This document shows positions 39,037 through 52,400 of a DNA stretch of 64,000 bases, piece by piece; position 1 is the first letter of the stretch, and each line of letters begins with the position of its first letter. Position numbers and translations under genes: made by a program. The notes under the pieces are model-generated. The model ran no database searches. It saw only the letters and a program-made list of their open reading frames with translations, and was not told where the DNA came from. This DNA comes from Mytilus edulis (taxonomy: Eukaryota; Mollusca; Bivalvia; Mytilida; Mytilidae): assembly GCF_963676685.1 (NCBI RefSeq), contig NC_092354.1:71474178-71538177 (forward strand), in the 5' to 3' direction.

Positions 39037-39758
39037 GCGGGGTTCACACATTGCCGATTATTGCTCCCGTTTGAGATCAGACAGCGATACGACACGAAAA
39101 GTGAAAAAGTCGGATTAGTATCCTCAATTATCTGGAATGTCCTATTATTGTCTGAACGCAGTCGTTTTAGTTCGTAACAGATTCCTACTGGTCGGGAAGG
39201 GTCCGAATAGTTCGGCAAAGCACCCCGACAGTTAGGTGCGTCCCGTAACATTCGGGGAAACTCAGCCGATTTTTTCTAGTCGGATTACAATCGTGCCTAT
39301 GTCGTGACAGATTCTGCTGTATCGGATCGAATTCCTAACAATGTTCTGTGTATTCGGGACGGTGTCCTGTGGAACGGGAATAATCTGGAGAAGTCCCGAC
39401 AATAACAGAATACAATACGACTGAGACCAGACAAAGCCGTTTGCAATGCGATAGACCGGACCGTGATAGGATTACGTTCCGACAGTACCCGATCATCCAG
39501 ATTATGCCGACAGTTTTCGAACGGATAACTTCCGTCAGCGTCGGTTCACTGTCTTGTCACTATCTGATCTCTGTCGGATTACATTCGGTAGAATCGGGAC
39601 GCAGTCGTGACAGACTCGGTCGAATTTTACCTGGCGAAAGATACAAATCGAATTTCCATCCACGATTCACACGATCTTGGTCAGACTTTTGACAAATTTT
39701 AATCGGGAATGGTCCTGTCAAGGACGGCAGTAAAAATCGTGAATGTGTGACCCCAGCT
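39037..39758. mobile_element. Second MITE-like element with degenerate TCGGAT/GACAG repeats
   Basis: The ends gcggggttcacacattgccg (39037) and the inverse of gctggggtcacacattcacg (ending 39758) match at 22 of 28 positions. The interior is unusually CG-rich for this window, with many variants of tcggatta, cccgacag and cgtgacag. It starts only 23 bp after the previous element ends and has the same design with a different motif. Confidence 0.78.
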
Positions 39759-40400
39759 TTATGAAAGGAATCGTTTTAAAGATACCACTGCAGGACCTAT
39801 ATATCTGGTATTATTGCTGTAAAAGTTTGAAAAGATGAAAGAAATTTAGACGTCGTCACTGAAAGCACGGACAAATCGAACCAACAGAGAAAGTCACTGT
39901 AAAACCACATGTATTCATATTACTTCAGTCGTGGTCTAACTAGTCGAAATACTGTATCACTATCGTTTGTTGGTCATCTCCGGGCACTCCCTCCACCAAT
40001 ACAAACTGACCACCACAAAAAAAAAGCAAAAAAGTATTGAAAGTTGCGTTAAACACCAGCAATCAATCAAAGTAATAATAATTCAGTTACTACTGATAGT
40101 CATTGTTTTTTTTATGAATAATCATAAGGGAACGACCATTTAACTTCATGGGGTGTGTGTGGGGGGGAATATTCTGGTGAAGCAGATGACAAAACGAATA
40201 TTTTAAAAGTAAATTCCCCCGATACCTTATAGTGATAAGTTTTGAAAAAAATAACCTGATTAATTACATCGAAAAACTTAATAACGCGTTGCGTTAAAAG
40301 GTTTTCTGATGAAGAAAGAAAATCATACCCCCTTAAATGAAGTTAATTGGTTGCTCCCTTAGAGGTTTAATTTTGTTCGGTTGTTTTGTGTAGGTTTTTA
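39759..40400. other. Region upstream of the P450 start
   Basis: No other gene. It contains short A and G runs and a short dispersed-repeat piece near 39940-40070 ending in gcgttaaacaccagcaatca. No clear TATA or initiator could be assigned, so the promoter is not called. Confidence 0.4.
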
Positions 40401-43400
40401 ATGGAAAGCATAACCACTCTGGGACTGGCATTGTCAGTCTGCAGCCTCACAATTTACTGTGTTTATCGTCGAATGGCAGGATCAAGTACTAGCCTCCCTG
40501 GACCAAGGGCGTGGCCAATATTGGGAAATCTTCTAATGATTAGTAGAGCCAAAGACTTTTATAAACTAACAAAGGAGTTACAAAAGAAGTATGGCAACGT
40601 TTATAAACTGCAGTTTGGACAATTGACCATCGTTTTCATTTCTGGACACAAAAATATAACGAAATTTTGGATTGAAGATGGCGATATTTCTACGGACAGA
40701 CCGGACTGGCTATTTTGTCCAAGAGTAATCACCAAACAAAAAGGTCAGTTATATAAGCTTTAATATCAATTAGGGAAATGCATTAAGAAATACAAAACAT
40801 GCAAATACTTTTACCATTCTAATTAAAATATAGAACTCTGATTATGTTATACCGGCTCCATATGGGTCATATAGTCAGAGTACATGTATAACGAAATCCG
40901 ATCGCGAGTTCTATAATTTAATTATATGGGGACGAAGTCCCCTATTACAGTACAAAATTCAATAAAAAAAAAATCGGGAAAATTTCCCGAATTTTTCAGT
41001 ATACTAATGAACTCAAAATCGTTCAATTTTTTTTTGTCGTGTTTTTTAATTTCCGGATCTGCGCAGAACACATAACTCTACTCCCTTCTTCCGGTCTTGT
41101 TGTTGTGAGACTTTGATTAGTTTAGTATAATATAGGAACTCAAGGAACACAATACCAATATTTCATTTTTAATTATTCTTTGTCTTTGGTATGAATAAAC
41201 GTTAGGCCTACCTGATGCATTGCGTTTCTTTGTTTACATTGAACATGACGTCATAACTTAAGTAACGTCACAAGTAAAATCCCTAACAACAGAACCAAAA
41301 TCGGAAACGTTACGGTATTTCCGTATCTTTTTTTTAACAAATATTTAAAATACAAAAAAAATAATTTAAACAAACTTCGTCCCCATTCACAGGTAATGCC
41401 TGCCTCATATTACTGATACTCTTGCTAATGTGGTAACACAGATTTATACATCAAATGTTATTGTATTTACCGAGGCCATTTGACAAAGGTTATTTTTTTT
41501 ATGAACCATGCATGCATCTTAATAGAATTAGAAAAATATGTTCACTGTTATAGTATATGATACATTCTTCTGCTTTTCTTACAAGATTCAAATAAACTTA
41601 TTCGCGGTTTTTCACTTACTTTACCATGCTTATATCAAGCTTTGAAATGATACAGACAATTAGTCGTTCCAGAAATATTAAAGGACTATGGGTAATCTAA
41701 TTGTTCGTACCCTAAAATGAAAGTATCGTTATGTCATTGGTTGGAATTTCATTGTATCGGACGTTTTCAACCAATCACAACGTTTTGGTGTACACTTTTG
41801 AAAATATTACCCAGAATGCATTAGATTTTTGAAACGGTGAATTGTAGCCAAATACAGACATATAATACCCAGAGAACGTAACGTAGGACTCCAAAATTTC
41901 AGAAAAAATTATAGTTTTACAATTTCGGTCATATATTATACATGTATATGAATTTTTTATGAAGATCTTTAATAAAAGCGCTATTCTTGATTTGGTTTGA
42001 CAAGATTGTGTATCACATTTGTCAAGAACTTATTAATATACCCTACCCTGTCTTTTCTTGTGTGTATGTGAACAAATACCGAATTACCAACAACACCACT
42101 ATAAAAGCCACGGATGATAACGTCTTATTTATACTTTTGTTTAACTTAAATATCAAAATTATGGTTCTTGTCTTCGTTTTAATGCGTTGAACCATCATAA
42201 TCACATGTGCATGTTCGCAAAGAATTTATTCACACATGTTTGTAAACTTGAAACAAAAGTATGATTATACAAAAATAATTAAGCTTTTAGTCTTAGTTCC
42301 CGTGAACATGTTAGCAAAGATTATATATACACATGCACTCGTAATTGATTACTTTAAAAAAAAAAGTAGGATATCTCAAAATAATGGAACAGTTTTATGA
42401 ATTTTACTAGGAATTATAATGGCTAATGGACATCAGTATATTGAACTATATAAACTCATTATGCAAGCACAACGCGGGGAATTTTTCCAGAAGAACATGG
42501 AACTTCAGCTAACAGAAGAAATCAATGAACTGTGTAAGTGCTTCAGTCCTGACAATGCAGTAGATCCACTTGAACATTTAAGAACCAGCGTACTAAATGT
42601 TGGCGCCATAATGGCATTCGGAAAGAGGTAAATTTATCATACTAGTATGAGTTGCGTCGGATAAAAATCTACCTTATGCAAGTGCACGTATACATGTACA
42701 TTTATAAGACTTGATCGATATTGGAACATTCAAATACGAAATTAAAGATCTGTTTTGAAGGGTTCTTATTACAACTAAACTTTCAAACAGTTAAAGAATT
42801 TCCATTGAGATTTTTTAGAGATTGATATTCATTTGCATAAGGTTTATTTCTATCTGACGCAGCACATATATTAAAATACAAAGTTTCAGTATATGAGTTC
42901 AGTCATGTCGATCAAATTATAAAAAAATCAAAACAACACTTAATAAATGTTATGCGTCTGCCGCCCTTTTCTGGTTTTAACTTATCAATAAGGATAAAAG
43001 CCAAATACTTGAAAGCCAGAGGTATATATGTCTGCCCCTACACCAAAAAAAAAAGGCATATTGTATGCTTCCAGTGCTAATCTATATTTCCCGCCTCTTA
43101 CTATGGCTGTCATACCTTACAGAGTCTATGTGTTTTCTATTGTATCAGTACTATAGTCTATATATTCCGCCTTTCACCCAGGTCGTCCTACCTTACAGAA
43201 TCTACGTATTTGCTATTGTTCTATAGCCAGTCTATATTTCCAGCGCCTTTCATCCTGGTCGTCCTGCCTTACAGAATCTACGTGCTTTCTATTGTTGCAG
43301 TTCTATTCTATGTTTCCCGCCTTTCACCCTGATTTTTTCTACCTTACAGAGTCTACGTGTTTTCTATTGTTTCAGTGCTATAAAAATAAGACAGCTCTCC

Positions 43401-46400
43401 ACAAGAGACCTAAATGACACAGCAATTAACAACTATAGGTCACCGTACGGCCTTCAACAGTGAACAAAGCCCAAACCGCAAAGTCAGCTATAAAGGGCTA
43501 CGAAATGACAATGTAAACAATTTAAACGAGAAAACTAACGGCCTTATTTATGTATATAGTCTATATTTCCCGCCTTTCACCCTGGTCGTCCTACCTTACA
43601 GAATCGATGTGTTTTCTTTTGTTCCAGTGCCAGTCTATATTTCCCGGCTTTAACCCTGGTTGCGTTATCTGACATAATCAACATGTTTTCTATTGTTCCA
43701 GTGGTAGTCTATATTTCCCGCCTTTTACCATGATCGCAATACTTAACATAAACTATGCGTTTTTATTGGTTCAATGCCACTTTATTATTACCGTCTTTCA
43801 CCCTGGTCGTTCTGCCTTACAGAATCTACGTGTTTTCTATTGTTCCAGTGAGGGTCTATAGCTCCCGCCTTTCGCCCTAGTCGTCCTACTTAACTTAGAG
43901 TCGATGAATATCCAAAATTGTCAACCCTTAAAAGTTATTTCACTTCGGGCTGCGCCATCAATGAAAATACCTTCTCGTGTTGACAATTTTGGATATTCAC
44001 CTCTTCAACGGGCCATAATTGTATATTGTTCCAGTGACACTATATTTCCCGCCTTTCACCCTTGTCGTCCTACCTTACATAATCTATATGTTTTCTATTG
44101 TTCCAGTGACACTATATTTCCCGCCTTTCACCCTGGTCGTCCTACATTACATAATCTGTGTGTTTTATATTGTTCCAGTATCACTATATTTCCCGACTGC
44201 CTTTCGCCCTGGTCGTTCTACATCACAGAATGGTCACCCACAGAATCTGCTTGTTTTCTATTGTTCCGGAGCTAGTCTATTCTCCCCGCCTGTCACCCTT
44301 TTGGTCATACCTTACATAATCTATGTGTTTTTATTGTTTCGGTGATAGTATATTCTTCCCGCCTTTTACACTAGTCTCTCTACATGTACCGTACATCATT
44401 TAGCCATTTAGGTGTATGATGTATTCAATCAATCAATAGGTTTGAAAAAAGACCTTCGTGTGTATATGAGGATTACGTTTCCATTGTATCAGACAGAAAA
44501 AGGCATGTTGTGATTATGTTTGAAAATTAACTCACATATAATTGTGAAAGAGATGGTTTATAGAAAGAAAAAACCGAGGATATGATGTATCAATCCGCTA
44601 AACGAAATCAGTTCATGTATTACAAAAACAATTTATTAGTTTGCCATCTATTTTCGCTGAACAAGTTAACCTTTATTTTAAGGGGCCAGACGACGCCCGC
44701 CTCCGGGTGTGGGATTTTGTTCTTTTTGTTGAAGACCAATTAGAGGCCAATATGTGGCCTTTGTTTTTTTTTCTGATCTTTGGGCGATTTTTTGTCTTTT
44801 TGACAAATTTTCCTATTTCATTCTTAATTTTATTAACAAGCAAAAGAGAACGCTTTTATTGCTGTTCTTCATCTGGATGTTAAAATGATGCTTTCTTGTA
44901 ATGCAAAACATTATAGATCAAAATACTGTCTCCACATGGAGCATTGGCTCACAACGAACAGTAAGCTATTAAGGGCTCCAAAAATGACTAGTATAAAACC
45001 ACTCAAACAGGAAAACCAACGGTCTTATTTATATAATATCGCTGAACAGCAGGTTCCTGCTTCAAGCGCTAGCACATATACTACATATTAGTGCACATTA
45101 TATTTTTTGTAGATTTGAATACAGTGACGCGGAGTTTAAAACACTGTATGCTAGGATCCTTTATGTGTTTAAACATGGTCAAAGTCTTGGCAGGAAAGAA
45201 ACTTTCTTCAGTTGGCTAGCTTTCTTTACAAAGTCTCAGGTATTATTATTTTCAGTTAGCGACAATTGGTTTAATTTGAAGCTTAAGGCAAGGGCAAGCT
45301 AGGTTCCCATTGTATGCCCCACTTTGGGTCAATAAGTTGTCCGCTTTGTGCATCCTTTCGTTTGCCCGTCCGTTCATTTGTCCGTCTGTCTGTTCAGCTT
45401 CAGGTTAAAGTTTTTGGTGAAGGTAGTTTTTGTGAAATTAAAGTCCAATCAACTTTAAACTAAGAATAAATGTTCCCTATGATAATTTATGATCTTTCAA
45501 ATTTGTATGCCAAAGTAGAGTTTTGACCCCAATTTCACGGTCCACTGAACATACAAAATAATAGTGCAAGTGGGCCCCGGGCATCCTTGTACTACGGACA
45601 CACTCTTGTTTACAACTAACTCGGTAGCGTGCTTGCTTTAAATGTTAAAGGTTGATTACAGGCTGTGACAAATCGGACTTTTGATATGGTATTCGCTGTT
45701 TCAGTGCCTCACACAATGTATTTCAGAGTAGGACATACATGTAAGACATATCGGTTTCGATTCAAATAATAGGTCTAAAATAAAGTATTATGTATACTTT
45801 TCATTTACTCAAACTTATTTTCCTACAGACAGTCGATAAGATTGTTTGTACCAATAAGCTTACCCTTCTGGAGCACCTGAGATCACCCCAAGTTGTTTTG
45901 TGGGGGTTTGTGTTGCTTAGATTTTAGTTTTCTATGTTGTATCTTGTGTACTATTGATGTCTGTTTTCCTTTTTCTTTTTAAGTATAAATGGCCTTGTCA
46001 GTTTGTTTTCGATCTATGAGTTTGACTGTTCATCGGTCTTCTTTCGCTCCTCATTTTCAAATTATGTAAAACCAATCCAGACCCTTAAGGTAACATGTCA
46101 TTTACAAATTACGTTGCCGGGTGATTTCTACTTGAACTGTTTACTTACAGGTAAGAGAGGTTATTGCAGAAAATGATAAATTACATGAATATATAAGAGA
46201 ACAATTGAAGGACCACAAAATGGAACATAGTCCGAAGTCTCCCAAGGATTTTCTAGATTTCTATCTTAACCTATCAGAGGAAACCAGAAAGGACAGCGCT
46301 TTATCAGGTTACAATTTTATTTTGTACATGCATAGAATATAATATTGTTTCCCCTTGCAATCATCTTACTATCGTACAAATAAGAAGTACACAAAAAAAA

Positions 46401-49400
46401 TGTCGACATTCTTCTCAAAAGCTTTCCAAACCTTTAAACAGACTTATTAAAGAAAGATATAGTTATGATACTGTTGTCAGGTCATAAAAGATGACATATT
46501 TTGGTAATAATACTGAGTCACTTATAGGATCTAAAACCAGTATGACGTGACACGGGTTATGATACCAAACCCCTACTGGGTGGGATTGTGCTTCATTTTC
46601 ACTCATATGACGAAGACATAACCTTAAACAAAGTTTCACTCAGTTTAATTGAGGTCTTGAGCTGGCATGACAGTAACTGCTATTAGTCCTTTGTTAATTT
46701 ATGAATCGTTGTCATTTTGCTTAGTTTCTTTTGTTACATCTTCTGACATCGGACTAGGATTTATTTCTCTTGAACTGAGTTTTACTGTGCGTATGACTGA
46801 GTTGTTTTTTCTACATTGGCTAGAGGTATAAGGGAGAGCTGAGATCTCACTAAACATGTTTAGTCCTTGTGCATTTATGAACATGTACCAAGTCATGAAC
46901 CTCTGTCTTTTGTTAATCTTGTATATTTTGTAATTCTAGTTCATTTATATGTTTTGAAGTCGAGTATGACGTCTAATTATCACTGAACTAGTACACATTC
47001 TTTTAGGGACCAGTTGAGGCCCACCTCCGGGTACGGGATTTTCTCGTTGCGTTGAAACCCATTGGTGGCCTTAATCCGTTATCTTCTCTTTGGTCGGGTT
47101 GTTGTCTCTTTGACATAATCCCAAAATCCATTCTCAGTTCATTAAATCAATCCAAACGAGAAAACTAGCGGCCTAAGTTATGAACCAAATAAAGAACTAC
47201 AGGCATATAGGAGATTTACCGTAAAGTTGTTCAAGTCATGATCGTAAAAATCGAGGGATGATATGAAATGTTTTTTTCAGAACTCTTACATATGTGTAAA
47301 ACAAAAAACTTCAGAGGAAATTAGAAGCGCTAGAATAACTGAAAGATTAATAAAGTATGAATTTGGTGTTGCTTATAGTACTATTATGTTGGTAGAAATA
47401 AAAACATAATAAATAAAAAATAACAGTCATAATTTATATTTGGACATAATCATGATAATGAAAAACAATTGCCGATCCTTTTTACAAGCAAGTGAGTTAG
47501 TTTTAGAACAACGCATTTTGTCAATTTTCCAACACGCGTATCCTTTTTAATTACCAAATGACTGTTACTGGAAGGGGAAGGTCAAGAACTACAGGAAATA
47601 TATGTTACCAAATTGAACAATGACTTGCCAAACAAACCATTAATTAATATACATATAACTGCTGTTGAAATCAATTTACTAAATAAACTCATCATAGATA
47701 TCTTGATTTAATTTTGTATTTACGCCAGACCCGCGTTTTGTCTACAAAAGACTCATCAGTTACGGTCGAATCCAAAAAAAGTTGTTAAAAAAAGTACGAA
47801 GTTGAAGAGCATTGAGGACCAAACGTTTTGCCAAATACAGCTTAAGTTATCTATTCCTGAGGTAGAAAAGCCTTAGTATTTCAAAAATTCGAAATGTTTT
47901 TAAACAGTTAATTTATAAAGTTGACCATATTAATCATAATTCATGTCAGAAGTTTTGACTAGACTACTGGGCTGGTGATACCCTCTAAGGTAAACAATAC
48001 AGCTTTTCGACGAATACAGAATTTCTTCATTTCCAAACAAACCATTGACCTTTTTTTCAGAAGCTAATATGTTCCAGACTATCATTGATATGTTTACTGG
48101 ATCGGTCGACTCATTGACAGCCACACTGATGATAATTGTGTTTTATCTATTGAAATACCCGGATGTCCAAAGAAAATGCAGGGAAGAATTACACAGGGTA
48201 AACAAATACAAATCGACGTTTAAATTAACATTCTTCTGTTATTTTTCCTTTGGAATTTTGCCAAGAGTATTATGGGTGTCAAACTGAAATTAATACGTAA
48301 TACATGTATATTCTGTTCTTTTGCTTTAGACTTTTGTCAAGAGTATATTGGGGCTTTCAAATTGGGTCAAATCACCAATCCTTTCTATTGAATTCCAATT
48401 TACCCAATCCCCGATAAAAATATGCGTGAGAGTTCACATAGAAGGGAGCTAACTCAAAATGCGTCAAAGTTCACACATAAGGGGGTTAACTCAAGATGCG
48501 TCAAAGTTCACACCTAAGGGAGATAACTCAAAATGCGTGAAAGTTCACACATAAGAAAAATAACTCTGTAACCACATATTTTGTAGGTATGCAAAGGAAA
48601 GAGTACAGTGACGTTAGAATATAGAGATCAACTACTATATAACAGGTCAACTATTAGAGAAGTACTACGTATAGCAAAACCCCGTATGAATGCTTTAACT
48701 TTATATATTCAATGGTTATTGTAAATCTTAAGTGTAAAATGATTTGTGTTTGCTGGCTGTGAAATGTGGCCTAAGGCACTCGAAGAAATTTTCGATTATC
48801 AAAAGTGCAAATTCATTTCAGTGATAATCATTAGAGAAACAGATTATTAATAGTAACTGTTGATTAGATTTATCAATCCCGATAGTTAACTAATCAGTTT
48901 TAAAGTTTTAACTTTCTCGATTGGTTAAATCTGATAATCCACTGGTTGTAATGTAAGAATCTATATATATAATTGCAGTCCCTCTTTCATAGCTGAAAAC
49001 AAATATTACAGATTAAAAACGTTCACCTAAATGCCAAATATTGTAACGGTTGATTCTGTATCAGGGACGTTGAATTACAAAAATATATTTTATCAAAAAC
49101 TTCCAGGGGTTAAGAAATCCACTAGCCCGACCCCCGGTGCTACAACATTTAGACCTCGGGCAACCAAAACTTGTAATCCAATATGCCCGACGGACTAGTT
49201 ACAAAAAGTTCTTCGCGTTTCCAAAATAGAAAGTGGAAAATCCCCTCATCCCTTTTCTATCTTAGCCAATCAGATCGTTATGATCTCAGTGCCTAAAATT
49301 AAAAGAATATAATTGAACAATGACAACAAACAAACATTAAATGTATAAAGAATAAGGAATTTGTGTATTAAATACTTCTTAAAGTTAACTGATGCCTTAA

Positions 49401-52400
49401 ACCAGGCTAAAGATTCATCTGTCATGAATGAAGTACTTAATTTATGTAAAGTGATACTGAGATACACAAATGTCTGTCAGCATACTGTAACAAAGTGGAA
49501 AGGGATTAATATAAGTTGCAAAACTTGCTTTCCAATCCACTATAAATAAATATGTTTAACCTATACTGTTACAAAAGTGCCAATGAAACAACTCTCCATT
49601 TGGGTCACAGTTTATAAAAGTAAACCATTATAGGTCAAAGTACAGTCTTCAACACAGAGCCTTGGCTCATACTAAACATCAAGCAATAAAGGCCCCCAAA
49701 GTCGACTACGTCATCCGGGATTCCTAGAATTTGAACTGATTTTGTACAAGTTTTAAAATAGAACAAATAACTTTGAGTGGATCCCGTACTTTCAATATCG
49801 ATGTGTCAGTACAGGAAGTGGTATTGTACATTGCTTATGCAACCTGATTGTACCTTCTTCTGATTAATTTATTGTAATATAAATGTGAATCCCTTTTGAC
49901 AGCAGAAACCTGACTTTTGTCAGATATAAATGCACATGTTATGGACGCCATTTTGTTTTTGTTTACATACTGTGAAGCAGCCTCCAGAACCATTGATAAT
50001 CAAATGAATTCGATTTTTTAAAGAAATAAAATTAATAACAAATACAGTTTCAGTTTAGAGACTGTGCTCAGGTTGTAATCTATGTATAGCCCACAATTTC
50101 AAAACCTGTGATAAATGTAAATATGGACATTAATGTACTTCGTTTATAAAACAATTATAATCTTGATAATAAAAGACAAACTATGGATGGTAATATGTAT
50201 TCACATAAATATTTGAGGTCATTTAACATGTTTAATTTATTTTAATAAATAGAATTTTAAAACTGAAAACAAATAGGAGCATTACATACTTAACCAGCTG
50301 ATAATTCTTTTACACAAACGTGATGATGTACAACAAATCCTTTTATATACCAATGTATAGCAGTGGTCAAGACTTGTATCATCTCCGGATTTGGTCAACT
50401 CTAAATTATATCAGAATATACAGTGAATATTCCATTATCGATTAATTGAATATATCTGCTAATAAGTTTTGGGTATCCAATTTGCAAAAATCTTCTGTAC
50501 AATGGATAAAAAAAATTGTTAAGTTTATAGAATTCATGGTTATTGCAGCAAACTATGAATTTGTAATGCATATTAGGGCTAGCATGGCAGTTTTGTTGGG
50601 CTAGTAGTTCTTCCAACAGGGCTAGTAAAATCCTGCTACCATGCTACCAATTAGCCCTGGGCTAGTGAGCTATTACAAAATTTCTTAACCCCTGACTTCA
50701 TATGTATACATGCTACAATGTATATGTACACATTATTAATATACCATAATCTTATAAAAATACTCATCCGCTGTCCAAATAAGGATCTGAATCTATTCTA
50801 CTTTCTATTTTAAAGACCCTTCGAGACCCTCTGATTTTGTTAGGTTAAAACACACCTTTAAAACTGTGTAGACTGAAATTGCATTGGCTAATGTAATAAT
50901 TTCCAGAACAGAAAGTGAAATTGAGTTTTTGTAGATCATTGTACGCAAAGTTTTAACACAGAATCATACTGTATTATTCCATTTCAGAATCTAAATTTCA
51001 AATGTTTTCAAGAATCTTTTCAAACGTTTTCCAGAATCTTTAAGAATGTTTTCAAGAATCTTTAAGAATGTTTTCAAGAATCTTTAAGAATGTTTTAAAA
51101 AATCTTTAAGAATCTGACACGTTAAAATGTATCACGTGATATTTTGTTTTGCAGTCGTATTTTCCATATACAGAACCAACAAACGTGATATGGAAGTGGA
51201 CGGTTATACTATTCCAGCTAAGTCTATCATTCTTTATGATTTGAATGACCCACAAATCGATCCTGCTGTATGGGAAAATCCTCTCGAATTCAATCCTGAT
51301 AGATGGACTGATAGATTGACAGAACCACAGACAGATGGCTTCCTTCCTTTTGGCACTGGTAAATATATAAGAAAAAATATATAATTGTAAAAAAGGCGTA
51401 TAGACAATTGTCCTAGATATAGGAAGATGTGGTATGAGTGCCAATGATTAATTATTTGGATTTTAAAAATATCCCAATGCAAGTTCTTATTATTGCGATA
51501 CTCACTTTGTTGAATTATTCACATAATTAAAAACCTTGCAAAAATTCTTGCGAAGTTTAGATTCCATGATATCATCTTTGTAATATAAATGTTAAATTAG
51601 AGTTTGACCCTACAAATACGGTCCACTGAACCTATAAAAATGATAGTGCGAGTTGGGCATCCGTGTACTTTGGACACATACTCGATTTCTTCAAATTTGC
51701 CATCGAAGACATAATTCAGGAACATAACTTAAAGGCGATAACTTGTGAGAAGCTTTTGTATCATCATAGTCAATTTGAAACAAGGTCGAGATTCGGACTA
51801 GAAAATTATACTATTTAATATTCTTATATAAAAAGAATACTTTGTTGACAACTATTTCGACTGTGAAGGATTTTGAAATTATATAGATACCCTTGTGTTG
51901 TTGATGGCTGTGTTTTATCCTCATGCTGCAGTAGGGCGCAACCATGTGTAGTTAAATGGTCGTTCCCATATGGTTATATCCTTATTTGTGTTGGTGTATT
52001 ATCAACTTTGGCCAAAACCTCCTTTTCTTAATATTACTAGAACACACCCGTGATATCGCGGATCCGTGACTGATATATAACTATGCGTATGCCTTATTTT
52101 AGTATTGGTATTGTCATCTGATAAAGTCATGCCGATTATAACATGTATAAGGTGCACAGTTTTCTCTGCTTTCAAAATCTTTCTGTTTGAACCCGTCGAC
52201 CTGGAACCTATCAATTATTGGTAATAACAGTATACAGAAAAATTCTAAATACACTGTTTGGTGGTGCGCCTGTCTGATGCGGAACGTACAGATAAGGTAA
52301 TAGGTAACAGGTGAATATACTATTGGTATCGGTGTCGGACTCGATCCGGAACTTCATAATTATTGGCAATATTAATTACGTGGAAAGGAAAACAAATGGG

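Larger units (their letters stand above)
43060..44400 (+). repeat. ~73-bp minisatellite in P450 intron 2
   Basis: About 15 imperfect copies of a unit containing tatatttcccgcctttcacc, ctggtcgtcctacctta and ttctattgttccagtg. The array is interrupted by a SINE-like copy at about 43383-43555 and by a hairpin at 43905-43999. The open frames at 43904-44345 are read-through of this repeat. Confidence 0.88.

Noticed and set aside
40386..40400. A P450 start five codons upstream
   Set aside because: The codon there is TTG; the first in-frame ATG is at 40401 and puts the hydrophobic anchor at the N-terminus.
43904..44345. Cys/Phe/Pro-rich repeated proteins in two frames
   Set aside because: They are read-through of the 73-bp minisatellite in a P450 intron.
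51155..51358. Exon 7 of the P450 beginning at the first AG (51154)
   Set aside because: Exon 6 ends in a phase that would shift the frame; the AG at 51173 joins correctly and keeps one open frame to the stop.
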